From: Diphasiastrum complanatum
Taxonomy: Eukaryota; Streptophyta; Lycopodiopsida; Lycopodiales; Lycopodiaceae
DNA: 64,000 nt
Reading direction: 5' to 3'
Assembly (NCBI GenBank): GCA_029204225.1
Contig: CM055092.1
Location: forward strand, 73,756,857-73,820,856
Shown here in pieces: positions 1 through 11,395 of the stretch. Under the pieces are notes generated by a model. It was not told the DNA's origin and made no database searches. It saw nothing but the letters and a program-made list of their open reading frames with translations. Numbering within the stretch: position 1 is the first letter of the stretch; the number at the start of each line of letters is the position of its first letter. The position numbers were made by a program, and so were the translations under genes.

Positions 1-1498
<1,498 letters not shown>

Positions 1499-1826
1499 GA
1501 GCAAGAGAATGCATTTTAGAAGAGTCTAAGAGTAGTTATGTACTTTATTGGAACAAGAGCAATGTAGACTATACCTACAATTCTCAGCAAAAGTTTTGAA
1601 TTTGCTACAAGCAATAGTTTTTATACTGATCTCCAAAAAATAAATGCTATAAAAGATTACCTTTTGAGCAAGAGAATGCATTTTAGAAGAGTCTAAGAGT
1701 AGTTATGTACTTTATTGGAACGAGAGCAATGTAGACTATGCTTACAATTCTCAGCAAAATATTTGAACAAGCAATAGTTTTTATACTAATCTCCAAAAAA
1801 TAAATGCTATAAAAGATTACCTTTTG
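1499..1826. repeat. Tandem duplication (167 + 161 bp) that includes a splice donor
   Basis: Unit 1 (1,499-1,665) and unit 2 (1,666-1,826) both start gagcaagagaatgcatt and end with aaaagattacctttt. They differ by a few substitutions and a small indel. Read on the minus strand, unit 2 begins with the last six bases of the host exon and its GT donor, so unit 1 carries a second copy of that donor inside the intron. Confidence 0.92.
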
Positions 1827-1895
1827 CATAATTCTTCATATTCGGTACAATCAACTTTACCAAGCAAAATTTTGCCGTCAACCTTTGGGTCATAT
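1821..1895 (-). CDS. PDIL5-4: PDIL5-4 exon: YDPxxDGKILLxKVDCT segment (last one visible)
   Basis: The 75-bp exon completes Arg and reads YDPKVDGKILLGKVDCT then EYEELCK, ending in two bases of the next codon. The acceptor is ttatttcag and the donor is gtaatc. VDCT is the strand containing the conserved cysteine seen after the active-site helix in PDIs. Its donor and the first part of the following intron have been duplicated in tandem (1,499-1,826). No convincing following exon was found between 1 and 1,498. Confidence 0.9.
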
Positions 1896-2137
1896 CTGAA
1901 ATAACATAATAAGATGTGATTTTAAAAAGGACAAAAGAAGCCACACACAAATTTGACATATTTTGGAAATAGCAGCATATTTTAAAGTTGAAGCTTTGAA
2001 CAGCTCTGAAGAAATACTAATAATACCCTTGGATTTAAATGCATGCCAGATCTAAATCTTGAATTTAAAAACATTGACAAACCCGTCAAGACAAGTAGTG
2101 ATAAGCTAAAATTGTTAGCTTTTAAGTTGGAATATAC

Positions 2138-2178
2138 CGTTCTGCCATGATTTGTGCAGCTTTCTCCCATGACGGTTT
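2138..2178 (-). CDS. PDIL5-4: PDIL5-4 micro-exon: KPSWEKAAQ
   Basis: The 41-bp exon reads KPSWEKAAQIMAE plus CG of an Arg codon. It lies between the acceptor gggctacag and the donor gtatat. PSWE follows the active site by a few residues in plant PDIs. The phase (0 in, 2 out) fits both neighbours. Confidence 0.9.
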
Positions 2179-2477
2179 CTGTAGCCCATCATATACATCT
2201 GACAGTTCATTAATAAAAGCTCCTTGTTCTTGAACATAGAGCTAAGGTTTGTACTAGAACCTTATACATGTACCTACTAGATATACTATATTGTTTCGGT
2301 TGTGTAATTGCTACATATAACTAATTAATTATAAAGCTATGGTCTTGGAATACTAGCAACCAAAAACCTGAACACTGTGAAAAAAGTCTATCAATATAGT
2401 GAAAGTTTCATGGTCTTAAACAAATTTATCATCCTTTAGTAGCGAAATGATCGTGCATAAATGGTTGTGAACTCTAC

Positions 2478-2535
2478 CAGGCGAGTGCTCCAATAACACC
2501 AAGGAGCATAAAAGTTGACAGCCAAAATAGGATAA
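2478..2535 (-). CDS. PDIL5-4: PDIL5-4 exon: thioredoxin active site CYWS
   Basis: The 58-bp exon completes a Ser codon and then encodes YPILAVNFYAPWCYWSTRL. The acceptor is tatgtgcag and the donor is gtagag. FYAPWC is the thioredoxin/PDI active-site strand. The second cysteine of CxxC is Ser here, so the site can make a mixed disulfide but not an intramolecular one. As I recall, CYWS is normal for plant PDIL5-4 rather than a mutation. Confidence 0.93.
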
Positions 2536-2928
2536 CTGCACATAAGATAAGTTGAATGACACTCAATACAAGTTGTAAGCTGTGAGCCTTGCCAAAATGA
2601 TACAACCCCTAAACGACAACAAAAATTGAAATGGAATGATAATGAAACCAAAAAGGTATATTTTATGGTGAAATATGTCAAACAAGAGAGACTAGTCATA
2701 ATCTACATACCATATGACTGAAGCTCACTAGCATGATCCACATAGAAAAACAATTATCCACATTTGCACTAGCTTTTTACATAGAAACTCCAAATAAAAA
2801 ATTGTATAAATCTATCGTCCAAGCAAATGTACCATTCAAATTCACTTAAGCCTTGATTGTGCAAAAAGGAAAATTTTGATGCAATTTGCCTATGGAATTA
2901 CAAGTCTTCCAAAGCATGGTTTTTCCAT

Positions 2929-3140
2929 AGAAACTGGTATAGAATTGGTCCTTAGGAATGGGTGTTCCATTTCTAAGGAACTATCTTAAGGAACACTCCT
3001 AAGGAACCCTGTCCAAAGTTATGCCATAATAGAATTTTATGGGGGTCTCAAAGAAAAGATGTACCTAATGAACAGTCTCTAGGAACCATTTCTTATGTGC
3101 TCTAGGAATGGTACAGATCATGCCTTGGTTCCTTTTTATG
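2929..3140. repeat. Short repeat rich in TAAGGAAC / GTTCCTTA words
   Basis: Words such as taaggaact, ttaaggaaca, taggaatgg and ggttcct occur in both orientations. The same vocabulary recurs at 28,400-28,920. It is likely one dispersed non-coding repeat or MITE family, but I cannot define its ends. Confidence 0.35.
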
Positions 3141-4418
3141 GACCAAAATATATAGCACTGTTGGCATCACCCACCTAGAATGAGCGTGAGTTCTTGTACG
3201 TTGGATCTTCTTCATAACTACTTTCTTAAACTCTAGCGTAACATTTGCCGACCTCTAGGACATGTATATTTGAAAAGAAAAATCCATGCAACTTGGCCTA
3301 AACATGATGTAAGCTCATTGCGTATATCAAGAGGCCAATTTGACTTGTCTAGTAAGGACTTGAAAGTGGAGAATATTTCATCATTGCATGTTCCTTTAAA
3401 GCCTCTTAAGTGAAACATGGATAAAGATCAAAGGATATTGGCTGGCATGAGAGAGACTAGAGATTGATTGGATAAGGAGCATAAAGGCTTAGAAAGAGCA
3501 AGTGCTTGTACCTTCAAAAGACTGAATTAAGGGCACGAAAAGAGCCAAAAAGAATCATCACTTTCATTTCCACAATAATACAGGAACGAGTATCTATGTT
3601 TTGGATATATGAAAAATATTCTAAAAGTCCAATCCAATGTATGAAGAAATTTTGACTCAATGGCACAAGAAGGCTTTAAGAACAAACTTTACATTTTGTT
3701 GCATGGTTTTTTGTCGTGATTTGTTAGCCGATATTGCACTGCCTCTAGTGACCACATCCAGTCAAGGTATGGAATACATATTGTAGGTCCTATTGAAGCA
3801 CCAAACATTTTCGGCCTTGGCTGTCCTCCTTGATATTATATGAAAAATTTACTACTTTGTAAGCTCAATTAATTGTAATGCTCCAAAAAAAAGTTCAATA
3901 GCATCTGGCTTAAAAATTCAATTGATCTTGTGTACAAAAATATGAGTTTAGGGACCTATACTTCCCTACCACACCATAGATGATATATTGCTTTTGTTTA
4001 TTCAAGAATGTTTGGACATTTTTTGATTCCTATGACTCTTCAAAGTAGTGTCAGATCATGGCAGTTCATACGAATTTATTGAGAATTTCATGATCAACTT
4101 CATGTTTTACTCTGTTTTTGGCCTATTATCCACTTGGTTTACACTTTGCTAGACCATGCTGATGTTGAATTTATAACCTAGTTTGAGATCCAACTAGAAG
4201 GGAGTTTTCAGAGGTCTAGAAAAGCTCATCACAAACTTAGCTATTTAGCAACAATCAAATGCAACATTCAGTATGTCATGAAATATATTCTCTTGAACAA
4301 AGGAACAAGCCTATATCATCCATAGATTGGCACTACAATATTTGAAAGTTCTTTAATGTTAGAGCCATGAACACCTTCACTATTTGAGTCACCATAAACA
4401 TTTGAATATAGGGGATAG
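3141..4418. other. No gene recognised; unassigned intron DNA
   Basis: AT-rich, with many stops in all frames. A few short segments look faintly like decayed retroelement pol (near 3,980-4,300) but not enough to call. Confidence 0.4.
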
Positions 4419-4678
4419 TGTTACGAGCACGTAACTAGTGCCGAACCCTAGAGAACACGTAACTAGTGCCGAACACTAGAGAACACGTAACTAGTGCCGA
4501 ACCCTAGAGAACACGTAACTAGTGCCGAACCCTAGAGAACACAGGAGGTCAGATATCACACTCAGGGACGTGTCCAGCAGCGTACACGTCCAACAGGCTA
4601 AGACAGTGTGAGTAGTGTGCCCCAGCACAATCCATAGCCATGGCGGGCCTAACACAGTCTAGGGACCTTGTCAGCAGT
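4419..4678 (+). repeat. A1 5' LTR remnant
   Basis: It starts TGTTACGAGC and matches the family-A LTR until about cctgtcagcag, where the sequence jumps into the element leader. The second half of the LTR and the PBS are gone. It contains a local 28-bp repeat expansion. Confidence 0.85.
4428..4539 (+). repeat. Four tandem 28-bp units inside the A1 5' LTR
   Basis: The unit is CACGTAACTAGTGCCGAACC plus CTAGAGAA. Units are exact except for one base in unit 2. The 3' LTR of A1 and both LTRs of A3 have a single unit, so the expansion is specific to this copy. Confidence 0.95.
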
Positions 4679-5464
4679 TTCCACTTGTTCTGAGGCAAAT
4701 TTCTTTGCATGGGTTCAGCGCTGGAAAATCAGGGATCTACCCCTGTTTTTTGTGTACAGATAGTTGATTCCTGAGCGGAGTTCAGGTAGAAAACCTGGAA
4801 CAGGTCCAGCGCTGGACAAGGAGAGGTTAGTAGCAAATCTACCTCTGTTTCCAAATAAAAATCAGTGAGTTCTGAGTGTTTCCAGGGCAGCCAGGTCTCT
4901 ACTCAGATAGCAAGAGTACCTATCCCTCACAAATCAGATTTCTATCTTCAGATTTAGGCTAGAAGCCTGACTTTTCAGATCAGATTCAGAGATCAGACAG
5001 GGGACAGGTCAGCGATCAGAGAGCTGCTAAAATTTCAGAAATTGGGATCCCTGTTTGGCTGCAAATCTGAGTCATTTGGAGCATATTCCTATTGCAGGTC
5101 CAGCGCTCCAAAGGCCCTTTGAAAATTGAATTTTCGAAACCATTTTGAGGGCCAAATCAGAAGTTTCTGAGCAGACAAAGTAGCTGTCCAACCACTGAGC
5201 AGGGTGCTTAAAGAATTCAGATCGTTGCAATCGTTTTTGGGTCCAAATCAGAGAAATTCGGTCCGGACAGCTTGCTGGTTTTCCGGATAGCAGGTCTACA
5301 ATTTGCAGTAGAAGAGCTGAGGAGAGGGCTTTTCTTGATATTTTCTTTGGAAGTACAGTCCTCAGAAGCAGCTAGGTTTTCTTTCCCTCTTTTGTAAGTT
5401 ATAAATTAGTCTTTTCAACTTTTTTTGAGAAGAAACGTCAGGCACTCTTTTTCTATCTCTGAAA
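4679..5464 (+). other. A1 untranslated leader
   Basis: This non-coding segment lies between the LTR and gag. It has three copies of a CAGCGCT word (near 4,706, 4,808 and 5,099) and ends in a pyrimidine-rich stretch before the gag start, like the leaders of A2 and A3. Confidence 0.7.
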
Positions 5465-6560
5465 ACGACCACTTCTCCGGGACCTCATCAACCCCTGACA
5501 AGAGGCATTGATGAATTAGAAACGGAATCCCTGAGGTTCAGTAAGGGGAAAGAACTCGTGGAAGTTGAAGAACAGGAGCAATTCGCCGAAGAACTCAACG
5601 AATTGGTTTCCAAGGAGCAGTTCTTCCATTTGGTAACAGAAGTGGATGAACTGAAGTTGGCGTTAGCCAATTTCAAGTCCAGTGTGGATGACTCGTTCGC
5701 TGAACTCCAAAGCTTGATTTTGAGCTCTGCGAAAGGAAATCTTCCCTCCACTTCTCAGTTTTCCCCTTCTCCACTTCCATCAGTTTTGGGTGAGCCTATG
5801 CGGTCTCACCCCAATGTCTTTAAAGACTTAAAGCATCCTACTTTTCTTGGGGAAGAGAAGGATAGAAACGCAAATATTCTACACACCTTCCTTAGCAAAT
5901 GGAAGAACATTCATGCTCTTAAACAGACCCCTGACCATTTGCAAGCTATTGAGGCCAATCTTTCCCTAGGGCCCATGGCCTATAAGTGGTGGTTAAATCT
6001 CCAGGACACTGGGCAGACTCCCCGGTCATGGAAGGCCTTTGAAGAAGCCTTCCTAAGAGAATTTCTACCTGAAAATGAACTTGATAGAGCCTGGGAAGCC
6101 TGGGAGAAAACAGTAATGGACAAGTCCCTAATCCAATATATCTCGCAGTATCGAGAAGCAATCTGAACAAATAAAATTATGGATGATTATCAGAAAATCA
6201 AGGGATTTGTCCATGGCCTCAAAGATGAGTATAAAGTAGAGGTTCAGAGAAACTCACCTACTATCCTAGAGCAAGCTATCAGATATGCTCAAATCTATGA
6301 TGATTCAGTGGGTAGGAAGAAGGCAAGACAATAGCCTCTTTCTGAGCAGCCTCCTCAGAAAGACTTTCAGTTTAAAAAGAAATTTTTAAAACGAAAGAAA
6401 GAAGATAAACTTAAAGGTGAAGCTCCTCAGAAACGCCCACCCTTATACAGCCCTTAAAACCAGAAGATTTTGAGAAAGCCAAACAAGAACGTTTGTGCTT
6501 TGTGTGCATGGGCAAGGGACACACGATCAGACAGTGTCCCAAGGGGCCTTTCACTAAAAA
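5465..6560 (+). pseudogene. gag: A1 gag (capsid plus CCHC zinc knuckle), decayed
   Basis: It encodes the structural protein that forms the virus-like particle. The expected ATG is ACG (5,465). The frame continues through the acidic N-terminus, VEEQEQFAEELNELVSKEQF and the capsid-like core (FLREFLPENELDRAWEAW) to a TGA at 6,164. Downstream the same protein continues with MDDYQKIKGF and a basic linker. The zinc knuckle [14 protein letters not shown] lies near 6,495-6,536 in a shifted frame. At least two stops and a frameshift make it non-functional. A3 shows the undisrupted layout. Confidence 0.88.
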
Positions 6561-7512
6561 CGATATAAAACTTAAGAAACAAGTTCATCTTGTTCAGACT
6601 GTAAGTTTCCCAAGTGACTCGGCAGCTTCCGAGATCAAAGTGTTCCATGAAGACCATGAACATTGTTGTTAGCTAACCTCCGCAATGCTAGCGAGACCCT
6701 TCAGCTTTGGGCTGCATGACCTAGCACGTATGCATGTCAGTCAGAGTTATGGATGATGATGGGCCAATCCATAATTTCATCAACTACACCCTAGTTAAAA
6801 AACTCAGACTTCCAGAAGTACCTAGTTAGCATAGGTAGCTAGTTTCATTAGCTAAGGGTGAAGATGGGAAAATTTGGAAAACTATGGTAAGTAATCTAAA
6901 TCTTGGTATTTAGGGGTACCAACATGAAATAAACTTTTAGATAATGCACCTGGATCGCACAGGCATTGTTCTCGGGAGAGACTGGCCCTACAGCTTCGGA
7001 CCTTCCCTCCACAAATTATCAGGAGAAGACCCTCAACTTTCAGCATAAAGGCCGAGAGATCCAGTTGCATGGGGATCATGATGTTCCCAACAGCCCAATG
7101 GTCTGCAGTTCAGAGCTCTGTCAGCTAATCGGAGACGACGACCATCAGGTATTCTTATGTGACTTTCAGTTTATTCCTGAAGTTTCTATTTCCAGTTCTT
7201 TACAGCAGAAAATTAGTAAATTAGAAACTCTATTGTCTAAATTTAAAGATGTTTTTCCTTAAGATTTACCACATGGTTTACCACCTAGCAGAGAGGTAGA
7301 TCATGTAATAAACCTAGTACCAGCAGGTATAGCACCTGTTTCTAAACCTCCGAATCGAGTCAGCCGAACAGAGGATGAAGAAATAACTAGGCAGTTAACA
7401 GATTATTTTGGGAAAGGCCAAATTCAGACCAGTAGTTCACCATGGGCCTCACCAGTCCTTTTGGTGAAAAAGAAAGAGGGATCTATGCGTTTCTGCGTAG
7501 ATTATAGAGCCC
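6561..7512 (+). pseudogene. pol: A1 protease and N-terminal RT, decayed
   Basis: The region matches the family-A sequence from the protease (MDDDGP.HNFI where A3 has [10 protein letters not shown]) through the linker and the first RT motifs ([17 protein letters not shown]). There are stops near 6,669 and 7,261 and a small deletion before the protease site. The region ends abruptly at a deletion that removes the palm with the FLDD site. Confidence 0.85.
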
Positions 7513-8238
7513 AAGTGTGAATTCTTCATTGAAAAAGTAGCTTATTTGGCTCACATTATCTCGGCAGATGGGATTAAGATGGACCCCATTAAGGTTAAAG
7601 CCATACTGAGTTGGCTGAGACCTCAGAATATTTTAGAGCTTCAGATCTTTCTTGGTTTGGCGGGATATTACAGACGATTTGTCAAGGAAGATGCTCAGAT
7701 AGCAGTTCCCATGACAAATCTTCTTAAGGGGAAGGGAAAGGAGTTCATTTTGGAGTCCGCATAGCAGGAGAGCTTTGATCTCTCAAAACAGCCTTAGCTA
7801 CAAGACCAGTTTTAAAAGTCGTCGACCCCAATCAGCCATTTGTGGTCAAAACAGATGCTAGCGGCTTTGCAGTTGGTGCTGTACTAACTCAGGGTGGACG
7901 GCCAATTACGTTCGAGAGTAAAAAACTCGAGCCAGCTCAGACTAGGCACAATGCCTATGAAAAGGAACTCTTCTCCATAGTTCATGCCCTTAAGACTTGG
8001 AGGCATTATTTGTATGATGCCAACTTTGAGGTCCTGACAGACCATGAAAGTCTCGGATACCTTTGCAATCAGCCTGAGCTCAGAGGTCGGAAAGCTCGTT
8101 AGCTGAGTTAATGCAATAATTTGATATGGCTATTAGATAGAGACGGGGAAATTCAACACAGTCGCAGATGCCCTTAGTAGAATGCCTATGATAAACGAGT
8201 TGAGTTTTACTCAGATTCGTAGTGAGTTACTCGAGTCC
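7513..8238 (+). pseudogene. pol: A1 RT C-terminus and RNase H, decayed
   Basis: It resumes at the RT thumb/connection ([20 protein letters not shown]), then [18 protein letters not shown] and the RNase H domain. The RNase H carries TDAS (near 7,852), KEL (near 7,964) and TDH (near 8,038), the three catalytic carboxylates. Those residues are conventional here, unlike in A2 and A3. Stops occur near 7,762 and 8,101. The frame then passes into RRG, ADALSRMP-like sequence before the second deletion. Confidence 0.85.
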
Positions 8239-8693
8239 CAGGATCGAGCCAGGCATTATGCAGATCCACACAGACGGGATGTGCAGTTTTCCACTGGTGA
8301 GAAAGTCTACTTGAGAGTCCCAATTGACTCTAAAACCCTCAAATCAAGAGTGTGTGCTAAGTTGTCTCCTAGGTATTGTGGTCCCTTTACCATCAGTAGG
8401 AGGCGAGGTCACCTATGAACTAGAACCCCCACACGGTAGTAAGGTTTTTCCAGTTTTTCATGTAAGTCAATTACGAAAAGCCTTAACCAGATCAGAAAAT
8501 CTGGTAGGGGACAGTGTTCTAGTTCTCCCATTGGATTCTCAACAACCCCCACATGAGCCAGAGGAGATTCTTGAAGTAGAGAGACAAAGACTCGTCATAC
8601 TCTATAGCAAGAATATCTGGGAATGATCAGCCTGTTGAAAATGCCACTTGGGAAAGAGGCAGCGTTCTTCGCAAGATTGGACCAAGACGGTTC
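8239..8693 (+). pseudogene. pol: A1 integrase C-terminus and chromodomain, decayed
   Basis: Only the region after the integrase core remains: QDRARHYADPHRRD, the GPY-like segment CAKLSPRYCGPFTIS, FPVFHVSQLRKAL and the start of a chromodomain (PEEILEVERQ), then ENATWERG after a frameshift. In chromoviruses the chromodomain guides integration into marked chromatin. The zinc finger and DDE core are missing, so this copy cannot integrate by itself. Confidence 0.87.
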
Positions 8694-8708
8694 TTAAGGG
8701 GGAGGGAG
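8694..8708 (+). promoter_or_regulatory. Polypurine tract of A1
   Basis: A run AAGGGGGAGGGAG lies directly before the 3' LTR TGTTACGAGC. It is the plus-strand priming site. The same tract flanks the 3' LTR of A3 in reverse (56,318-56,332). Confidence 0.9.
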
Positions 8709-8893
8709 TGTTACGAGCACGTAACCAGTGCCGAACCCTAGAGAACACAGGAGGTCAGATACCACAATCAAGGACGTATCCAGCGTACACGTCCAACAGG
8801 GCAAGACAGTGTGAGTAGTGTGCCCTAGCACGGTCCATAGCCATGGCGGGCCTAACACAGTCTAGGGACCCTGTCAACAGGATAGGGCCCCAC
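8709..8893 (+). repeat. A1 3' LTR, truncated
   Basis: It matches the family-A LTR from TGTTACGAGC through ccatggcgggcctaacac to gatagggccccacg, then stops. About 165 bp of the LTR end are missing, so no target duplication can be tested. Confidence 0.88.
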
Positions 8894-9146
8894 GTTTTAT
8901 TCGTATACCATAACCCGGCAGGTTTCACAAAAGGTAACCCACCCAACACTAGTTATAAAAAGGAACATTTGTTTTTGAATAAGAAACGAATCCACTATGT
9001 AAGGACTCCACATATGCAAACCAATTGTCAAGCATGGCTATTTTAACACAGATAAGCTTCCAAAGAAACCCTGTCAAAAAGTGGAACATATCAAGCTTAC
9101 AAAAACATCATTCAAATTGTACACTAATACTATGTCGATGCTTACC
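8894..9146. other. No feature recognised
   Basis: AT-rich intron sequence between A1 and the LTR of element C; no coding or repeat motif seen. Confidence 0.4.
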
Positions 9147-9607
9147 AGTTATGGAGTCATGAGTTGCACCTATGGTATTAGGAGGGTGACCAAGTGGTAG
9201 GGTGCAAACCCTCTCAAAAGCCAATAACTTCAATTGGTAGCTTCTTGGACTATTTCCTTAAAGACAATATGAGTAGAGTAACGTGCAAGCATATCACCAT
9301 CGATTAATGTGCAAGCTTATCACCATTGATTAATAGAGTAACTTGTAGGCATATTACCATTGGCAGAAGCATACAAGAGATCTCCCACGAAGAGCCCAAG
9401 CAATACCTGTTAGAGGACAAAAAGAGAATGAATACAATGAATCCTGTATCTAATGTCTAGCCCTATATACTATCTAGAGGCCTTTAGTGGAACCTTCTAG
9501 AAATTAGGGCAACTGGGACATGCCCTTAATGGTGATGGCGTAGTACCTAAAGATATCCCAATTAGGGCAACTTAGTAATTAGGGTTAGCTTAGGTGAGTC
9601 CATAACA
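9147..9607 (-). repeat. Element C 3' LTR (probable limits)
   Basis: On the minus strand it starts TGTTATGGACTCACC right after a polypurine tract. It shares a stretch GCTTGGGCTCTTCGTGGGAG with the LTR of element E. The proposed far end is set by a near-inverted terminus, AGTTATGGAGTC on the plus strand at 9,147. That end is uncertain. Confidence 0.6.
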
Positions 9608-9619
9608 CTCCCCAACTTT
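9608..9619 (-). promoter_or_regulatory. Polypurine tract of element C
   Basis: The minus strand reads AAAGTTGGGGAG immediately before TGTTATGGACTC. Confidence 0.7.
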
Positions 9620-9849
9620 AAAAAACATTGCCCGCAATGTTTGGGCTAAAAAGAAAAAACCCTAAAAAGTGAAAGAAAGGCCCCAAGCAATAGCTGTGGT
9701 AATAGCCAATCATAAGGATTAAATATGCATAATACATGAGCAAGAATGCATGAACCAATCGAAATACTGAAGGAGAGGACATAAGTCGTCACATCAGGTA
9801 CTCCAAATGCAACACACAAACTCCATATAACAGAAGACATCAACTATAA

Positions 9850-10860
9850 TTAATGAGAAGTCGATGTAGATGAATAAGAAAAATCCAGGAGAAAAGAAGC
9901 GCGCTCAAGGCACTTTGATAGCCCATGAATGCCATAGAAAACCTCGTCAGGCAGGACCCCAACAATTGACATATCCAAAGCTAGTCGAATAAGTGAAGAA
10001 CACCACGGAAAGACAACATCGTGGCGATGAAGGGAACATCTCGGCCGCGTCATCTGAAACCAAGCAATATGGAACAACCAGGAATGCCAAGGTATCCGTA
10101 ATGCCCAAGATAGTAGAGGAGCAGCCCAAAAGATAAGGACATCATACCAAGGTATCCAAAAAGCCCAAGAAGGTAGAACTGCATCAGCAACTGGAAGCCA
10201 ATAAGGAAATTGAAAAAGAGATGGACACTCATCGTGAATAGCCGAATCATACACGTAACCATCAACCATATGTGCAAACTCATTGATATAGGTGCCCCAA
10301 GAAAAGATAGTTGCATCGGCCAGCACCAAAAAGTAGGAACATAAGCAAGACGACACGCACGCTGTAATAGCATGGAAAACCAAGCAATATGCCAGGAAAC
10401 ATGGAGCATAAAGAGATCATCCTGACAAAGGATAGCTAGAATTGAGAAATGTGCACCAGCATGGTCAAAGGCCCAAGGTATCCCTAAGGCCCATGAATGA
10501 AAAGTAGCAATGGCACACGGTACCCTCAAGGCCCATATCACGAGAAGAGCAGCATGCCAAAAGCTCCAGAAGGTCCAAGAAATCAATGCATCATCTAAAA
10601 AGACAGGATGCACTGGCCGCAAGTGTAATCCCAAAGTACACACCAGGCACACAAGTGAGGAATAGAAGAAATGCACTGGAATGAGGAACATGATCCGTAA
10701 CATCAATAGCAAGCATCGGAGCAATATCCACGTGTAGCTGGGAATGAGTATCAAAGCACATATGAGCAACACTGAAGTATATGGCGGCAACATCCCCAAA
10801 AATTATCCAAGAGAGGAGAAGAAACTCTCTCAAGGTACTTTGATGGTCCCGGAACACCAG
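9850..10860 (-). pseudogene. Unidentified W/H/F-rich module of element C (homologue in element D)
   Basis: Two overlapping open frames (10,857-10,591 and 10,799-10,050) and a third (10,383-9,850) together read like one protein broken by frameshifts. It starts FRDHQSTLREFLLLSWIIFG, continues SWTFWSFWHAALL and ends with ALRIPWHSW and HIAWFQM. The same protein-level order occurs in element D (35,460-36,470). It has hydrophobic stretches and repeated IPW / HxAW motifs and resembles no retroelement enzyme I know. It lies 3' of the chromodomain. It could be a captured gene, an extra env-like ORF, or non-coding repeats that happen to stay open. Confidence 0.5.
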
Positions 10861-10969
10861 GGGCCTAAGGCCTCCTTATGCATAAAAGGAAAACGTAAAG
10901 TAGATGCGAATGGACGTGGCGAATGTAAAGAGCCAAGTCCAAAACTCTCCCCGCCGCGAAATGAAGAGG

Positions 10970-11395
10970 CAACATAGGATCAAGCAGCAGGTCTTGGTGT
11001 ATCAGCAACTGTAACAGAGGAATCAATAAGTGCAACAAGAGCACGAGCCTGGTCCACAAACAAAGCTGTATAATAGAACACATCCATAGGCTCCCATGTG
11101 GCCTCCTCAACAAGAAAACCATCCCACTGTACCAAAAATTGGATCTGTCACTGGCGCCGACTATGATGAAGACGAACCTGTAGAATAGCAGCAGGAAGGA
11201 GGGGAAATAACTCTGGATCAGTAGGAAACTCAGCATCATGAGGAGCATCATCCTCAATAGCAACACGCAATAAACTGACATGGAATATATCACAAGCCCG
11301 TGTCGAAGAAGGAAGCTGCAACCGATATGTCACAGGACTAAGAACCTCCAATATGCGATAAGGTCCATAATAACGTGGTGCAAGCTTTTCAGTAG
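10970..11395 (-). pseudogene. pol: Element C integrase C-terminal tether and chromodomain
   Basis: The frame 11,351-11,148 reads LSPVTYRLQLPSSTRACDIF, HVSLLRVAIEDDAP and PELFPLLPAAILQVRLHHSR. Across a frameshift it continues with the chromodomain core (LVQWDGFLVEEATWEPMDVF) to about 10,980. HVS..L and W(D/K)G..xEEATWE are standard chromovirus signatures. Confidence 0.85.

Larger units (their letters stand above)
4419..8893 (+). mobile_element. Element A1: internally deleted Ty3 chromovirus (family A)
   Basis: Both LTR remnants begin TGTTACGAGCACG (4,419 and 8,709), and the 3' one follows a polypurine tract. Internal order is leader, gag, protease, RT, RNase H, integrase C-terminus and chromodomain, matching copy A3 (55,968-62,176). 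Compared with A2/A3, A1 has lost the PBS region, the gag ATG (ACG), about 386 bp of the RT core including FLDD (junction near 7,513) and about 1.1 kb with the integrase zinc finger and DDE core (junction near 8,238), and has several stops. Both LTRs are truncated at their 3' sides. It is non-autonomous and old relative to A3. Confidence 0.93.

Noticed and set aside
3960-4415. Possible decayed pol fragment before A1
   Set aside because: Only isolated words (SDHGSSYEF, KYILLNKGTSLYHP) look like integrase or copia RNase H; no consistent frame or order.
9160-9245. tRNA-like look of ggtgaccaagtggtagggtgc
   Set aside because: No B-box and no clover-leaf pairing; it is inside the LTR of element C.
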